The notes: generated from the letters alone by a model not told the origin. 64,000 bases of DNA from Desulfuromonas acetexigens (GCF_900111775.1 NZ_FOJJ01000001.1:186001-250000); one strand, 5' to 3'. Positions 8,195-19,500 are shown, counted from the stretch's first letter. A program made the numbers and translations.

Positions 8195-9334
8195 TCAGAT
8201 CCCCAAAATATTGCAGATGACGGTAATGACCGCCGTCGCCACGATGATGTTGACGATACCGGTGACGACCGCCGAGGTCGCCGCATCCCCCACGGCCGAG
8301 GCGCTGCGTCCGCATTGCAGGCCGCGCAGGCAGCCGGAGAGGGCGACCAGCACGCCGAAGACGGCACTGTGAAAGAGGCCGATCCAGAAATCCTTGAGCC
8401 CCACCGCCAGCTTGGTCATTTCCAGATATTCCCCCAAATTCAGATCGAGCATGAAGACGCCGACGGCCAGCCCCCCGAGAATCCCCATCAGGTCGGCATA
8501 GAGGCAGAGCAGCGGCATCATCACCACCAGGGCGATAATGCGGGGCAGAACGAGGAAATCGATAGGTGAGATGCCGAGGGTGGCGAGGGCGTCGATCTCT
8601 TCGTTGACCTGCATGGTGCCGATGCGGGCGGCAAAGGCGGCGCCGGTTCGGCCGGCCATGATGATGCCGGTCATGATCGCTCCCATGACCCGGACAACGG
8701 CGATGGCGACCAGACTGGCGACATAGATTTCGGCGCCGAACATGGAGAGCTGCACCGCCCCGACGAAGGCGAAGATCAGCCCCACCAGAGCGCTGATGAG
8801 GGAGACGATGGGCAGGGCGTCGGCGCCGCATTCGCGCATGATCGCCCAGAGATCGGAACGGCGGAAGCGCGCCCGCCCAGTGAGCAGGCGACCGCAGGCG
8901 AGAGTGACTTCGCCGAGAAAATCGAGCATGTCGACGACGGACTTCCAGGCGGCAAGCGCCCGGTCGGCCACCCGTTCAAGCAAGGGCGCTCGCGACGAGC
9001 CTTTACCGGCCTGCTGCTCAGGAACGGCTGAAGCCAACGCCAGCAGGCGCCGGGCGCCGTCGGGAAGATTCCCGTCGTCGAAGGCGATCTCCCGGGCATC
9101 GCAGAGCTTTTTCAGGGCGATGAGAAAGGTGAGCAGGCCGCTGTCCCAGGTTTGCAGATCCTTCGTTTCGAAGCGGATGCTACCCGGAGTCTTTCCGGAC
9201 AACGCGTCCTCCACTTCGCGAAGGGTGAGGGGAAGACTCCCCGCCAGCCAGTCGCCGGCCAGGCGCAGATGGAGAGTGTCGTCCGTGAGACGGATAAGGT
9301 CTGGAGGATTATCGATGGTCTCGGAGATCGTCAC
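8195..9334 (-). CDS. mlaE: MlaE permease with fused N-terminal STAS domain
   Basis: A 379-residue protein. Residues ~1-110 look like a STAS (MlaB-type) domain (RLAGDWLAGSLPLTLREVEDAL, then TWDSGLLTFLIALKKL). From about residue 120 follows the MlaE permease with motifs AFVGAVQLSMFGAE, GRTGAAFAARIGTMQVNEEIDAL and LPRIIALVVMMPLL. MlaE is the inner-membrane core of the phospholipid ABC transporter. The fusion replaces the separate MlaB seen in E. coli; no MlaC-like periplasmic carrier is present in the cluster. The start is GTG at 9334 after AGAAGGAAACCC. First gene of the operon. Confidence 0.92.
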   Translation of the reverse strand: MTISETIDNPPDLIRLTDDTLHLRLAGDWLAGSLPLTLREVEDALSGKTPGSIRFETKDLQTWDSGLLTFLIALKKLCDAREIAFDDGNLPDGARRLLALASAVPEQQAGKGSSRAPLLERVADRALAAWKSVVDMLDFLGEVTLACGRLLTGRARFRRSDLWAIMRECGADALPIVSLISALVGLIFAFVGAVQLSMFGAEIYVASLVAIAVVRVMGAIMTGIIMAGRTGAAFAARIGTMQVNEEIDALATLGISPIDFLVLPRIIALVVMMPLLCLYADLMGILGGLAVGVFMLDLNLGEYLEMTKLAVGLKDFWIGLFHSAVFGVLVALSGCLRGLQCGRSASAVGDAATSAVVTGIVNIIVATAVITVICNILGI

Positions 9335-9391
9335 GGGTTTCCTTCTGTATCAAATCCGCGTGGAGGCCTGATTAGTCTATCAGATGCGACA

Positions 9392-9429
9392 ACGGACAAA
9401 ACCCCTGTTCGTCGTGGAATTTTGTCCGT
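9392..9429. repeat. Perfect 10-bp inverted repeat between two operons
   Basis: ACGGACAAAA (9392-9401) and TTTTGTCCGT (9420-9429) are exact inverted copies around an 18-base loop. It lies 8 bases after the FMN reductase stop and about 60 bases ahead of the mlaE start. It may be a terminator stem for the reductase (no clear U-run follows on the minus strand) or an operator for the mla operon. Confidence 0.5.
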
Positions 9430-9437
9430 CATGAAGA

Positions 9438-10091
9438 TCATGCCCCGTCGCCCGCAACCAGGCGCTGTCCCAGCGCGAAGGCCCGGTCGCACTCCAGCGG
9501 CAAGACCTCTGCCCGGCGCCGGGCTTTGTGGTCGGGATCGAAGCTTTCGATCACATATTTCGAATAATCGTCCACCTGGCAGGTGTCGAAAGCGCACAGC
9601 GTCTCGGCGGAGCCAAGGAGCATCTGCATATAGCGCTCACTGGTATTGAAGATCTGTTCGTAGCCGTATTCCTTGCTCACTTTTTCCGGGACATTCATGG
9701 TGTAGATGAGACCAGTCTTGATTTTTTTCGGGAAGAGGGTGCCGTAGGGGACCGTATAGGTGAGATAGGGAAAGAGCAGGCGTTCGATAAAACTGCGCGT
9801 CTCGCCGGTGACCGTGCCGAAGTAGATCGGCGAACCGATGACGAGGGCGTCGGCGGAAGCGATTTTTTCCAGTATGGGCGCCAGGTCGTCATTGAGGACG
9901 CATTTGCCGTAGCTCTTGCCGCCCCGCGTTTTACAGGCGAAGCAGCTTATACACCCCTTGAAGTTGAGATCGTAAAGATGAAAGAGTTCCGTGCTCGCCC
10001 CTTGCGCTGCCGCTCCTTCCAGGGCCTTCGCCACGAGGCTGGCGGTGTTCCATTGCTTCCGCGGACTGCCGTTGATGCCGATAACCTTCAT
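9438..10091 (-). CDS. NADPH-dependent FMN reductase / iron-sulfur flavoprotein family
   Basis: A 217-residue flavodoxin-like protein starting MKVIGINGSPRKQWNTASLV, the FMN phosphate loop, with GSPIYFGTVTGETRSFIERL contacting the flavin. A Cys group GCISCFACKTRGG (CX2CX2C) around residues 47-53 and a further Cys in GKCVLNDD are as in iron-sulfur flavoproteins and related multimeric NADPH:FMN oxidoreductases. It probably shuttles electrons to small acceptors; the partner is unknown. The ribosome site AAAAGGAGAAAACGG is excellent. It lies between the efflux and mla loci but has ~70-base gaps on both sides, so it may be independently transcribed. Confidence 0.88.
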   Translation of the reverse strand: MKVIGINGSPRKQWNTASLVAKALEGAAAQGASTELFHLYDLNFKGCISCFACKTRGGKSYGKCVLNDDLAPILEKIASADALVIGSPIYFGTVTGETRSFIERLLFPYLTYTVPYGTLFPKKIKTGLIYTMNVPEKVSKEYGYEQIFNTSERYMQMLLGSAETLCAFDTCQVDDYSKYVIESFDPDHKARRRAEVLPLECDRAFALGQRLVAGDGA

Positions 10092-10162
10092 CCGTTTTCT
10101 CCTTTTAATGCGGTCGATAGCCGCTCAGTTCATTAACAAGTAAAGCCCAACACTCACCGTTT

Positions 10163-11284
10163 TCAAGCCATTGTCCCGAGAGTTTTGCGGAAGCGGGCCA
10201 AAGAGAGGAAAAACAGGACGGTGCCGATCAGCGCCAGGGCCACGAATTGCGGCCAGACGACGGACAGACCGGCGCCCCGGTAGAGGATCGCCTGGGCGAG
10301 CATGACGAAATGGGTGTTGGGTGCGCTCATCATCAGGTACTGGATGAAGTCGGGCATGCTCTCGCGGGGGGTGGTGCCGCCGGAGAGAATCTGCAAGGGG
10401 AGCAGAAAGAGCATCATCAGCAGCCCGAACTGGGGCATAGAGCGGGCGAGGGTGCCGAGAAAAATGCCGAGGGAGGTGGTGGCGAAAAGATGCAGCCCGG
10501 TGCCGAGGAGAAAAAGCAGAATCGAACCCTCGATGGGAACCTGCAACAGTCCTTCCACGACCAGAATCAACGAGGCGGCGGTGGCGAGCAGAACGACCAG
10601 GGCCATGGACCAGATCTTGGCGGCCATGATTTCAAAAGGGGTGACCGGCATCACCAGCAGATGTTCGACGGTACCGTGTTCCCGCTCCCGCAGCAGCGCG
10701 GCGCCGGTGAGGATGATGGAGAGCATGGTGACGTTGTCGATGACCTTCATCACCGCGCCGAACCAGGTTTTGTTCAGCTCGGGGTTGAAGCGGGCGCGCA
10801 GGGCCAGTTCGACGGGGGGAAGGGTCGAGGCCTGGTAGCCGCGCAGAAAAGCGTTCACTTCATCGTTGATGATGAACTGGATGTAGCCATTGCCGGTAAA
10901 GGCCTGGCTCATGCGTGTGGCGTCGACGTTGAGTTGCACCGTGGCGGCGCGCCCGGAAAGGAGATCACGCTGGAAATTGGGAGGAATGTTGAGGGCGAAG
11001 GTGTCGAGGCCGGCATCCATCCGCGCATCCATCCGCGTTTGGTCGATAAGAATCGGCGGAAGGAAGCGCGGGGGATAAAAGGCATCGGCGATGCGCCGGG
11101 AAAGGGGTGAATGGTCTTCGTCGACGATGGCGATCGGCGCCTTGTGCAGGGTTTCGGGCATGGCCGTGGCGCCGGAGTAGACGGCAAAGGTGAAGGCGTA
11201 GACGATGAGAAAGAGCATCATCGGGTCACGCAGCAGCCCGCGCAGTTCCTTGACGCCGAGATGGCGGATGTTGGCGAGGCCCAT
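10163..11284 (-). CDS. ABC-2 type permease (YhhJ-like)
   Basis: A 373-residue ABC-2 membrane subunit. The N-terminus has one helix (DPMMLFLIVYAFTFAVYSG), then a large periplasmic domain with IVDEDHSPLSRRIADAF, and five more helices at the C-terminus (e.g. MLSIILTGAALLREREHGTVEHLLVMPVTPFE, split over the family motif REREHGTVEHLL). It pairs with the RbbA-like protein upstream. The ATG at 11284 is preferred: AGGAG of the upstream gene's last codons sits 8 bases before it and it begins 2 bases after the RbbA stop. The TTG at 11290 would overlap that stop without a better ribosome site. Last gene of the efflux locus. Confidence 0.92.
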   Translation of the reverse strand: MGLANIRHLGVKELRGLLRDPMMLFLIVYAFTFAVYSGATAMPETLHKAPIAIVDEDHSPLSRRIADAFYPPRFLPPILIDQTRMDARMDAGLDTFALNIPPNFQRDLLSGRAATVQLNVDATRMSQAFTGNGYIQFIINDEVNAFLRGYQASTLPPVELALRARFNPELNKTWFGAVMKVIDNVTMLSIILTGAALLREREHGTVEHLLVMPVTPFEIMAAKIWSMALVVLLATAASLILVVEGLLQVPIEGSILLFLLGTGLHLFATTSLGIFLGTLARSMPQFGLLMMLFLLPLQILSGGTTPRESMPDFIQYLMMSAPNTHFVMLAQAILYRGAGLSVVWPQFVALALIGTVLFFLSLARFRKTLGTMA

Positions 11285-11286
11285 GA

Positions 11287-14067
11287 TCAACGCTCCTGTT
11301 TCTTGAGCAGGACGGCACCCAGTCCGATGAGGATAGGGACGGCCAAGAGCAGGGGGATGAAGGACGCCTGCAGATCGGCGAAACCGAGGGCTTTCGAGAA
11401 GGTTCCTCGGGCGATGGTGAGAAAATGGGTGGTCGGATAGATCTTTCCGATCACAGCCCCGGCCCCCTCCAGGGAGGAAACCGGATCGAGCATGCCGGAA
11501 AACTGCACCGCCGGCAAAATGGTGAGAATCGCCGTGCCGAATATGGCGGCAATCTGGCTGCGCATGAAGGTCGAAATCACCATCCCCAGGGTGGTGGCGG
11601 CGCAGACATACAACAGAGCACCGGTACTCAAAGCGGTGAAACTGCCGGTGATCGGTACCTTGAAGACGAAGACGGCCAAAGCCGTCAGCAGCAGGAAGTT
11701 GAGCATCGCCAGGGCCAGATAGGGGATCTGCTTGCCGAGCAGAAACTCCAGACGGGTAACGGGAGTGACGTAGAGGTTGACGATGGAACCGAGCTCTTTT
11801 TCCCGCACCACGGAAAGGGCGGTAAGCATGGCCGGAATCATCATCAGCAAAAGGGGAATCACCGCCGGGACCATGGAGGGCAAGCTCTTGACGTCCGGGT
11901 TGTAGCGAAAGCGGGTCTCAATGTTGACCGTACCGGACGTAGAGGCTTCGCCTCGGGCCTGACGGCTGACAGACGCCAGCCAATGGGCGTGCATGCCCTG
12001 CGCGTATCCGCGCACCGTTTCGGCCCTTTGCGGCATCGCTCCGTCGATCCAGGCGCCGATGGCGACCGCGCTCCCCCGCCGCAGATCGCGGCCGAAGCCC
12101 GGGGGGATTTCGATGGCCAGACTGATTTCGCCGGCCCGCATCCGTCGGTCCATGTCGGCATAATCACGGATCGGCGCATGTTCGATGAAATAGCGGGAAC
12201 CGGAAAGATTCAAGGCATAATCACGGCTCAGGGCGGATTGATCGCGATCGAGGACGGCAAAGGTCAGATCCTCCACATCCATGTTGACGCCGTAGCCGAT
12301 GACGAACATGAGGATCAGGGTGCCGAGCAGGGCCAGGGTGAGGCGGATCGGGTCGCGGCGCAGCTCCAGGGATTCGCGGCGGGTGTAACTGAGCAGACGG
12401 CGGAGGCTGAAGAAGCCGGCGGGATGATGCTGTCTCTCTCGTGACGGCGCGGGCGGCGTCGGTAGAGCCTTTTCGGGCGGTGGTGAGGCGGCGCTTTCCG
12501 GGCCGGCGGAGGCCTCTTCCAGATAGCTGATGAAGGCTTCCTCCAAGGTCGCCGCGCCACGTTTTTCCATCAACGCTCGCGGCGCGTCGCTGACCAGCAC
12601 CTTGCCGGCATGCATCAGGGAGATCCGATCGCAGCGCAGCGCTTCATTCATGAAGTGGGTGGAGATGAAAATGGTGACCTTCTCCCGCCGCGCCAGATCG
12701 ATCATGATTCGCCAGAAGCCGTCCCGCGCCACCGGGTCGACCCCCGAGGTCGGTTCATCGAGAATGAGCATTTCCGGGGCGTGAATCATCGCCACCGCCA
12801 GGGAAAGGCGTTGCCGCTGGCCCAAGGGGAGCGCATCGGGGAGACTCTCCATGATCCCGATCAGGCCGAAACGTTCTGCCATCTCCTCCACCCGCTCCGG
12901 GATTTTTTCTTCGGGCATGCGAAAGAGCCGGGCGTGCAGCACCAGGTTCTGGCGTACCGTCAGCTCGCTGTAAAGAGAAAATCCCTGGGTCATGTAACCG
13001 ACCCGGCGCCGGGTTTCGATATCGTGAGCGTTCACCTTGTGGCCGAAGAGCCGGGCTTCTCCTTCGGTGGCGGGGAGAAGTCCGGTGAGGATCTTCATGG
13101 TGGTCGTCTTGCCGCAACCGTTCGAACCGAGAAAACCGAAGATTTCCCCGCGCAAAATGCGAAAATCGACATGATCGACGGCGGTAAAGTCGCCGAACCG
13201 CATGGTCAATCCCTGCGCCTCGATCGCTGTCTGGCCGTCCTCGTCGGTATTTCGGGGGGGGATGACGATCGGCTCGTAGCTCTCCCGCTGGGCCTCGGGA
13301 AGAAGGGCGATAAAGGCTTCTTCGAGGCTCTCGCCGCCGGTACGCTCGAGGAGTTCGGCCGGGGTGCCGGTAGCGAGGACACGCCCGCCGTTCATGGCGA
13401 CCAGCCAGTCGAAGCGGGCCGCTTCCTCCATGTAGGCGGTGGCGACCAGGACGCTCATTCCCGGGCGATTGTGGCGGATGCGTTCGATCAGTTCCCAGAA
13501 TTGACGACGGGAGAGGGGGTCGACGCCGGTGGTCGGCTCGTCGAGAATGAGCAGATCGGGATCGTGGATCAGGGCGCAGCAGAGACCGAGTTTCTGTTTC
13601 ATGCCGCCGGAGAGTTTGCCGGCGGGGCGCCCGGCGAAAGGGGAGAGGCCGGTGGCGGCGAGCAGATCGTCAATGCGATCCTGCCGCTCCTGGCGGTCCT
13701 GGCCGAAGAGCCGACCGAAAAACTCGGCATTTTCGTAGACTGAGAGGGTGGGATAGAGATTCTTGCCGAGGCCCTGGGGCATGTAGGCGACTCGGGGACA
13801 GACCTGACGGCGGTGGTGGCGGTCGGCCATGTCGCCGCCGAGTACATCGATGCTGCCGGTCTGGATGGCGCGGGCCCCGGCGATCAGGGAGAAAAGACTC
13901 GATTTGCCGACGCCGTCCGGGCCGATAAAGCCGACCATGCCGCCGCTCGGCAGGTCGAGGGAAATGGAATCCAAGGCCTGGGTCTTTTTGTAGCGCAGGG
14001 AAACATCGCGCAGTTGTGCGACCGGAGGCGTCTTGCTGATCTCGCCGGAGGGCGCCGGGGAGGTCAT
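11287..14067 (-). CDS. RbbA-like fused double-ATPase/ABC-2 permease exporter
   Basis: A 926-residue fusion: ABC domain 1 (Walker [10 protein letters not shown] near residues 49-57, signature LSGGMKQK, Walker [13 protein letters not shown]), ABC domain 2 (GSNGCGKTT, signature region [27 protein letters not shown]), then an ABC-2 permease with an N-terminal helix and five C-terminal helices. This layout is that of RbbA/YhiH in the YhiI-RbbA-YhhJ system, a tripartite exporter. The degenerate second signature is usual for the family. The ATG at 14067 overlaps the HlyD stop as ATGA; an ATG at 14100 would add 11 unlikely residues. Confidence 0.92.
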   Translation of the reverse strand: MTSPAPSGEISKTPPVAQLRDVSLRYKKTQALDSISLDLPSGGMVGFIGPDGVGKSSLFSLIAGARAIQTGSIDVLGGDMADRHHRRQVCPRVAYMPQGLGKNLYPTLSVYENAEFFGRLFGQDRQERQDRIDDLLAATGLSPFAGRPAGKLSGGMKQKLGLCCALIHDPDLLILDEPTTGVDPLSRRQFWELIERIRHNRPGMSVLVATAYMEEAARFDWLVAMNGGRVLATGTPAELLERTGGESLEEAFIALLPEAQRESYEPIVIPPRNTDEDGQTAIEAQGLTMRFGDFTAVDHVDFRILRGEIFGFLGSNGCGKTTTMKILTGLLPATEGEARLFGHKVNAHDIETRRRVGYMTQGFSLYSELTVRQNLVLHARLFRMPEEKIPERVEEMAERFGLIGIMESLPDALPLGQRQRLSLAVAMIHAPEMLILDEPTSGVDPVARDGFWRIMIDLARREKVTIFISTHFMNEALRCDRISLMHAGKVLVSDAPRALMEKRGAATLEEAFISYLEEASAGPESAASPPPEKALPTPPAPSRERQHHPAGFFSLRRLLSYTRRESLELRRDPIRLTLALLGTLILMFVIGYGVNMDVEDLTFAVLDRDQSALSRDYALNLSGSRYFIEHAPIRDYADMDRRMRAGEISLAIEIPPGFGRDLRRGSAVAIGAWIDGAMPQRAETVRGYAQGMHAHWLASVSRQARGEASTSGTVNIETRFRYNPDVKSLPSMVPAVIPLLLMMIPAMLTALSVVREKELGSIVNLYVTPVTRLEFLLGKQIPYLALAMLNFLLLTALAVFVFKVPITGSFTALSTGALLYVCAATTLGMVISTFMRSQIAAIFGTAILTILPAVQFSGMLDPVSSLEGAGAVIGKIYPTTHFLTIARGTFSKALGFADLQASFIPLLLAVPILIGLGAVLLKKQER

Positions 14068-15134
14068 GGCGACACGGTCACCCGCAGATTTTCCGGCCAC
14101 TGCGCTTGCGGGTCAATGAGCACATAAGCCATCCCCGGCAGGCCGGTCTTGACCTGGGTGATGTATTTTTTCAACAGTTCGACGGGAAGCTGGGCGCGCA
14201 CCCGGAACATGAGTTTCTCCCGCTCGCTGGCCGTTTCCACTGTTTTCGGGGTGAACTGGGCGACATCGGAAATAAAGGAGATCTGGGCGGGAATCACATG
14301 CTGGGGGGCGGCGTCGAGAACCAGCCGGACCTCGCTCCCCAGGGCAATGCGTCCGGCGGCGGCGGTGGGGAGAAAGAAGGTCATGTAGACATCGCTCAGA
14401 TCGACCAGGCTGAGAACCCGACCGCCGGCACCGAGGACCTCGCCGGGGTGGGCGATACGGTACTGAACGCGCCCGTCACGGGGAGACTTGAGGGTGCTGT
14501 CGTCGAGATCCGCCTGAATGCGTTCGATCGTCGCCTGGGCCGCTTCGATGGTCGATTGGGCGCCGATGACCTGGGCTTCGGCCGTGGCGATGGCGGCTTC
14601 GGCGGCGGAAACCTGGGCGCGGGCCGAAGCGAGGGCGGCTTCGGCGCTGAGCACCCGGCTCGCGTCGTCCTGAGCCGTTTGCCGGGAGATGGCGCCTTCG
14701 GCGACCAGTGCCGCCGAGCGCCGGGCGTGGTTGCGGGCGTTGTCGAGATCGGCCTGACGTTGCTTGACATAGGCGAGGGCCGCCGCTTTTTCACTGTGAC
14801 GCTGGGCCAGTTGGCTTTGGGCCGTGGCCACGGAACTGTGGGTTTGCCGCAACTGGGCCTCGGCCTGGCGCAATTGCGCGGAAAGCGCCTCGGTGTCCAT
14901 CACCGCCAGCACCTGGCCGGCGGTGACGAAATCCCCTTCGCGCACCAGCACATCCCCGATCCGTCCGGGAAGTTTGGTGGCGATATCGATCTCCACCGCC
15001 TCGATGCGGCCGTTGCCGCTGACAAGGCCGACCGGTTCATCCTTTTGATTGTATTTCCATACCGCGCCCGCCGCGACTGCGACCAGAATCAGCAGAAAGC
15101 CGTTGCCGAGCAGCCATTTTTTTGCAGGAATCAT
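14064..15134 (-). CDS. HlyD/YhiI-family periplasmic adaptor
   Basis: A 356-residue membrane-fusion protein with an N-terminal anchor ([20 protein letters not shown]), a biotinyl-lipoyl half-domain ([35 protein letters not shown], read in pieces), a long Ala/Gln-rich coiled-coil hairpin (residues ~80-200, many AEAQ repeats), the second lipoyl half ([20 protein letters not shown]) and a beta-barrel. It should link the RbbA/YhhJ exporter to an outer-membrane channel. The start at 15134 has AAAGG at proper distance and directly precedes the membrane anchor; the longer frame to 15224 would run back into oprM. Confidence 0.91.
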   Translation of the reverse strand: MIPAKKWLLGNGFLLILVAVAAGAVWKYNQKDEPVGLVSGNGRIEAVEIDIATKLPGRIGDVLVREGDFVTAGQVLAVMDTEALSAQLRQAEAQLRQTHSSVATAQSQLAQRHSEKAAALAYVKQRQADLDNARNHARRSAALVAEGAISRQTAQDDASRVLSAEAALASARAQVSAAEAAIATAEAQVIGAQSTIEAAQATIERIQADLDDSTLKSPRDGRVQYRIAHPGEVLGAGGRVLSLVDLSDVYMTFFLPTAAAGRIALGSEVRLVLDAAPQHVIPAQISFISDVAQFTPKTVETASEREKLMFRVRAQLPVELLKKYITQVKTGLPGMAYVLIDPQAQWPENLRVTVSP

Positions 15135-15159
15135 GGGAAAGACCTTTTGCCTAAGGGGC

Positions 15160-16572
15160 CTACTTCGATCCGCCGCCGAGCACCTTGTAGAGGTTGACCT
15201 GGCTGGCGAGGTCGGCCAGTTCAATGTTGATCAGGTTCTGCTGGGCGCCGTAGAGGGCCCGTTGGGCGTCGAGAACCTGGAGGAAGCTGTCGATCCCCTT
15301 ATCGAAGCGGGTTTCCGAAAGGCGATAGGTTTCGCTGGTCGCTTCGACCAGCGCCCTCTGGGCCTGGAGCTGTTCGTCGATCGTTCCCCGGCGGGCGAGG
15401 GTGTCGGCGACTTCGCGGAAGGCCGTCTGGATGGCGCCTTCGTATTGGTTGATGAGGATGTCCCGGTCGATCTCGGCCGTTTCCAGCTGGGCCTGGAGGC
15501 GACCGGCGGTGAAAATCGGGATGTCGATGCGCGGGCTGAAAGCCCAGGCGCGGGCATCGCTGGTAAAGAGATCGGACAGTTCGGTGCTGGCGAAGCCGCC
15601 GTTGGTGGTCAACGAGATGCGCGGATAGAAGGCGGCGCGGGCGGCGCCGATATTGGCGTTGGCCCCTTTCAGGCGATGTTCGACGGCAAGAATGTCCGGG
15701 CGCTGCAACATTACCTCCGAAGGCATACCGGCGGAAAGGGGGCTTAAGGCTGTGGCCGTCTTGAGCGGGGCCGCCGGCAGCAGCGTCTCCGGAAGCTCGC
15801 CGCCGATGAGCAGGCGCAGGGCGTTTTCATCCTCGGCGATCAGCGAGGTGAAACGTGAAATATCGACCTTTGTCCCTTCTACGCTGGTCTGCGCCTGGCG
15901 CACTTCCAGGGCGCTGGCGACGCCCAGTTCGAAGCGGCGTTGAGTCAGATCATAGGTCGATTGGTGGCTGGCCAGGGTTTCCCGGGCCAGGGCCTGGCGT
16001 TCGCGATCGGCGGCCAGATTCAGATAAGCGTTGGCGACGTCGCCGACCAGGGCGATGCGGGCGGCGCGGCGGGCTTCCTCGGTGGCGAAGTAGGACTCCA
16101 GCGCCTGTTCCTTGAGGGAACGGATGCGGCCGAAGAAGTCGAGCTCCCAGGAAGCCAGCCCCAGGTTGACCCCGTACTGCTCGAAATGCATGACCCGTCC
16201 GAAGCCGGTGATATCCGGCTGCCGCTGGCGGTTGAAGCTACCGCCGGCGCCGATGTCGGGGAAGAGATCGCTCCGCTGGATGCGATACTGGGCGCGGGCC
16301 CGCTCGATATTGAGGGCGGCGACGCGCAGGTCGCGGTTGTTTTCCAGCGCCAGTTCGATGAGTTGTTGCAGGCGCTCGTCGCGGAAAAATTCCCGCCAGG
16401 GCAGTTCCGCCGCCGTTGGGCCGTCCGTGGCCTCGCTATAGGCTTCCCCTTGCGGCCAGGCTTCAGCCACGGGGAGTTCCGGTTGTTTATAGTCGGGGGC
16501 CATGCTGGCGCAGCCCGCCGTCAGGATGAAGACTCCCATAATCAGGATAAGGTTGGTGGTAGCGCGCGTCAT
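15160..16572 (-). CDS. Outer-membrane efflux lipoprotein (OprM/NodT type)
   Basis: A 470-residue TolC-family channel with a lipoprotein signal (MTRATTNLILIMGVFILTAGC, lipobox LTAGC). It carries the two OEP repeats: NNRDLRVAALNIERARAQYR and the LPTxxxx-like QRPDILAVEHRLKGANANIGAARAAFYPRISL in the second. It forms the exit duct for tripartite pumps. The ATG starts one base after the stop of the RND gene. It is the only outer-membrane channel in the locus and lies between the RND and the ABC exporter genes, so both may use it. Confidence 0.93.
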   Translation of the reverse strand: MTRATTNLILIMGVFILTAGCASMAPDYKQPELPVAEAWPQGEAYSEATDGPTAAELPWREFFRDERLQQLIELALENNRDLRVAALNIERARAQYRIQRSDLFPDIGAGGSFNRQRQPDITGFGRVMHFEQYGVNLGLASWELDFFGRIRSLKEQALESYFATEEARRAARIALVGDVANAYLNLAADRERQALARETLASHQSTYDLTQRRFELGVASALEVRQAQTSVEGTKVDISRFTSLIAEDENALRLLIGGELPETLLPAAPLKTATALSPLSAGMPSEVMLQRPDILAVEHRLKGANANIGAARAAFYPRISLTTNGGFASTELSDLFTSDARAWAFSPRIDIPIFTAGRLQAQLETAEIDRDILINQYEGAIQTAFREVADTLARRGTIDEQLQAQRALVEATSETYRLSETRFDKGIDSFLQVLDAQRALYGAQQNLINIELADLASQVNLYKVLGGGSK

Positions 16573-16573
16573 A

Positions 16574-19500
16574 TCAATGCACCTCCAGAGGTTGGGTGGC
16601 GACCGCCGTCTTCTTTTGGCGTCCGAAGATCCGTGAAATCAGGACGAAGAAGAAGGGGATAAAGAGCAGGTCGATAAAGGTCGCCGACAGGAGCCCGCCG
16701 GTGACGGCGGTGCCGATGGCGTTCTGCGCCGCCGAACCGGCCCCTTTGGTCAGGGCCAGGGGAAGCGTGCCGAAGAAGAAGGCGAGCGAGGTCATGATGA
16801 CCGGCCGCAGCCGGATCTTCACCGCCATCAGAGTGGCCTCCACCAGATCGTGCCCCTGATGCATCAGTTCCTTGATGAACTGGATGATCAGAATGGCGTT
16901 CTTGGTGGAAAGGCCGATGGTGGTCAAAAGGCCGATCTGCAGATAGACGTCGTTGGGCAGACCGCGCAGGGTGACCGCTGTGACCGCGCCGACCAGGCCC
17001 AGGGGGAGCATGAGCAGGTTGACGAAAGGAATGGTCCAGCTCTCGTAGAGGGCCGCCACAGCGAGAAAAACGACCAACAGGGAGATGGCGTAGAGAGCCG
17101 GGGCCTGGGCTCCGGCCAGTTTTTCTTCGTAGGAAAGGCCGGTCCATTCAAAACCGATGCCGGGCGGAAGCTGCGCGGCCATCTTCTCCATTTCGTCCAT
17201 CGCTTCGCCGGTACTCACCCCAGGCGCCGCCTGGCCCATGATCTCCATGGCGGGAATGCCGTTGTAGCGTTCCAGCCGCGGGGAACCGTATTCCCAGTGG
17301 GCGGTGGAGAAGGCCGAGAAAGGGACCATCTCCCGTTTGTTGTTCATGATATACCAACGGTTGATGTCTTCCGGCAGCATGCGGAATTCGGGGGCGGCCT
17401 GCACGTAGACCTTCTTGACCCGACCGTTTTCGATGAAGTCGTTAATGTAGGCACTCCCCCAGGCGGTCCCCAGCACGCTGTTGATGTCCGCGAAGGAAAC
17501 ACCGAGGGAGCCGGCGCGGACATCGTCGATATCGAGTTTGAACTGGGGGGAATCGTCCTGGCCGTTGGGACGCACGGCGGTCAGCTTGGGGTTCTGCATG
17601 GCCATGCCGAGCAACTGGTTGCGGGCTTCCATCAGCTGGGCATGGCCGAGGCCGCCGCGGTCCTGGAGCATGAAGTCGAAGCCGTTGGCCTGCCCCAGCT
17701 CTACCACCGCCGGTGGCGAGAAGGCGAAGGCGAGACCGTCGCGGATTTGGGAAAAGGCCTGCATCGCCCGGCCGGCGATAGCTGGAGCCCGCAGCTCGGG
17801 GGTTTGACGCAGATCCCAGTCCTTGAGCTTGATGAAAGCCAGACCCATGTTTTGCCCGCCCCCGGCGAAGCTGAAGCCGGCTACGGTCACCAGCGCCTCG
17901 ACCGTCTCGGTCTCATTTTCGAGAAAATGTTTTTCGATCTGCTCGATAACGTCGATGGTGCGGCTCTGCGCCGCACCAGCGGGGAGCTGGATCTGGCAGA
18001 TGATGAAGCCCTGGTCCTCGTCGGGGAGGAAGGCGGTGGGCAGACGGACAAAAAAGTAGGCCATGACCGCGACGATGGCGCCGTAGACGACCAGGTAGCG
18101 GAGCGGCTTGCCGAAGGAGCGGCCGACGATTCTTTCATATTTCCCCCGGCCGAAGTTGAAGGCCTTATTGAAGAAGCGGAAGAAGCCGCTGAACCAGCCG
18201 CTTTCATGGGCTTCGTGTCCTTTCGGTACCGGTTTGAGCAATGTGGAGCAGAGGGCCGGGGTCAGGATCAACGCGACCATGACCGAGAGGATCATCGCCG
18301 AGATGATGGTGATGGAGAACTGTCGGTAGATGACCCCGGTCGAGCCGCCGAAAAAGGCCATGGGCAAAAAGACAGCGGAAAGGACCGTGGCGATGCCGAC
18401 CAGGGCGCCGGTGATCTGCCCCATCGATTTGACGGTGGCGTCATGGGGGGAAAGCCCCTCATCGGACATGATCCGTTCGACGTTTTCGACGACGACGATG
18501 GCGTCGTCGACCAGCAGGCCGATGACGATGACCAGGGCGAACATGGTCAGGGTGTTGATGGAAAAGCCGGCGGCCGAAAGGACGCCCATGGTCCCGAGCA
18601 GAACGACGGGGACGGCGATGGTGGGAATCAGGGTCGCGCGGATGTTCTGCAAAAAGAGGAACATGATGACAAAGACGAGAAAGACCGCCTCGATCAGGGT
18701 CCGCACCACTTCCTTGATGGAGACTTCGACATAAGGGGTGGTGTCGTAGGGATAAACGACCTCCATCCCCGCCGGGAAGTAGCGGGAAAGCTCTTCCATC
18801 TTGCTTTTAACCCCCTCGACGGTATCGAGGGCGTTGGCGCCGGCGGCCAGGCGAATGGCCATGCCGCCCATGGGCAATCCTTTGTAGCGGGCGGCGATGT
18901 CGTAATTCTCGGTTCCGATCCGGGCTTCGCCCACATCCTTGAGCCGCACGGCCGAGCCGTCGGGGTTGGTGCGCAGGATGATGTTGTTGAAATCATCGGG
19001 GGTTTGCAGCAGGGTGCGGGCGGTGATGGTGGCGTTGAGCTGCTGGCCGGGGAGCGCCGGCATGCCGCCGAACTGTCCGGCGGAAACCTGGGCGTTCTGG
19101 GATTCCAGGGCGGCGATCACATCGTTCGTGGTCATGCGGTAGTTGTTCAGCTTGGTCGGATCGATCCAGATGCGCATGGCGTTCTGGGAGCCGAAGACCA
19201 TGACCTCGCCGACCCCTTCCGTCCGGCTGATGAGATCCTGGACGTTGGCCACCATGTAGTCGGTCAGCTGGTAACGGTTCATGGAACCGTCTTCGGAGAT
19301 CAGGCCGACGATGACCAGGAAGTTCTTGGTCGACTTGACCACCTGAATCCCCTGTTTCTGCACGACCTGGGGCAAAAGGGGAGTTGCAAGCTGGAGTTTG
19401 TTCTGCACCTGCACCTGGGCGATGTTCGGGTCGGTGCCGGCCTTGAAGGTCAGGTTGATCGCAACGGCGCCGGCTGAGTCGCTAGTCGAGGACATGTAGA

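Noticed and set aside
16850-19477. 875-codon open frame on the plus strand
   Set aside because: Antisense to the RND transporter; Gly/Asp/His-rich sequence without motifs.
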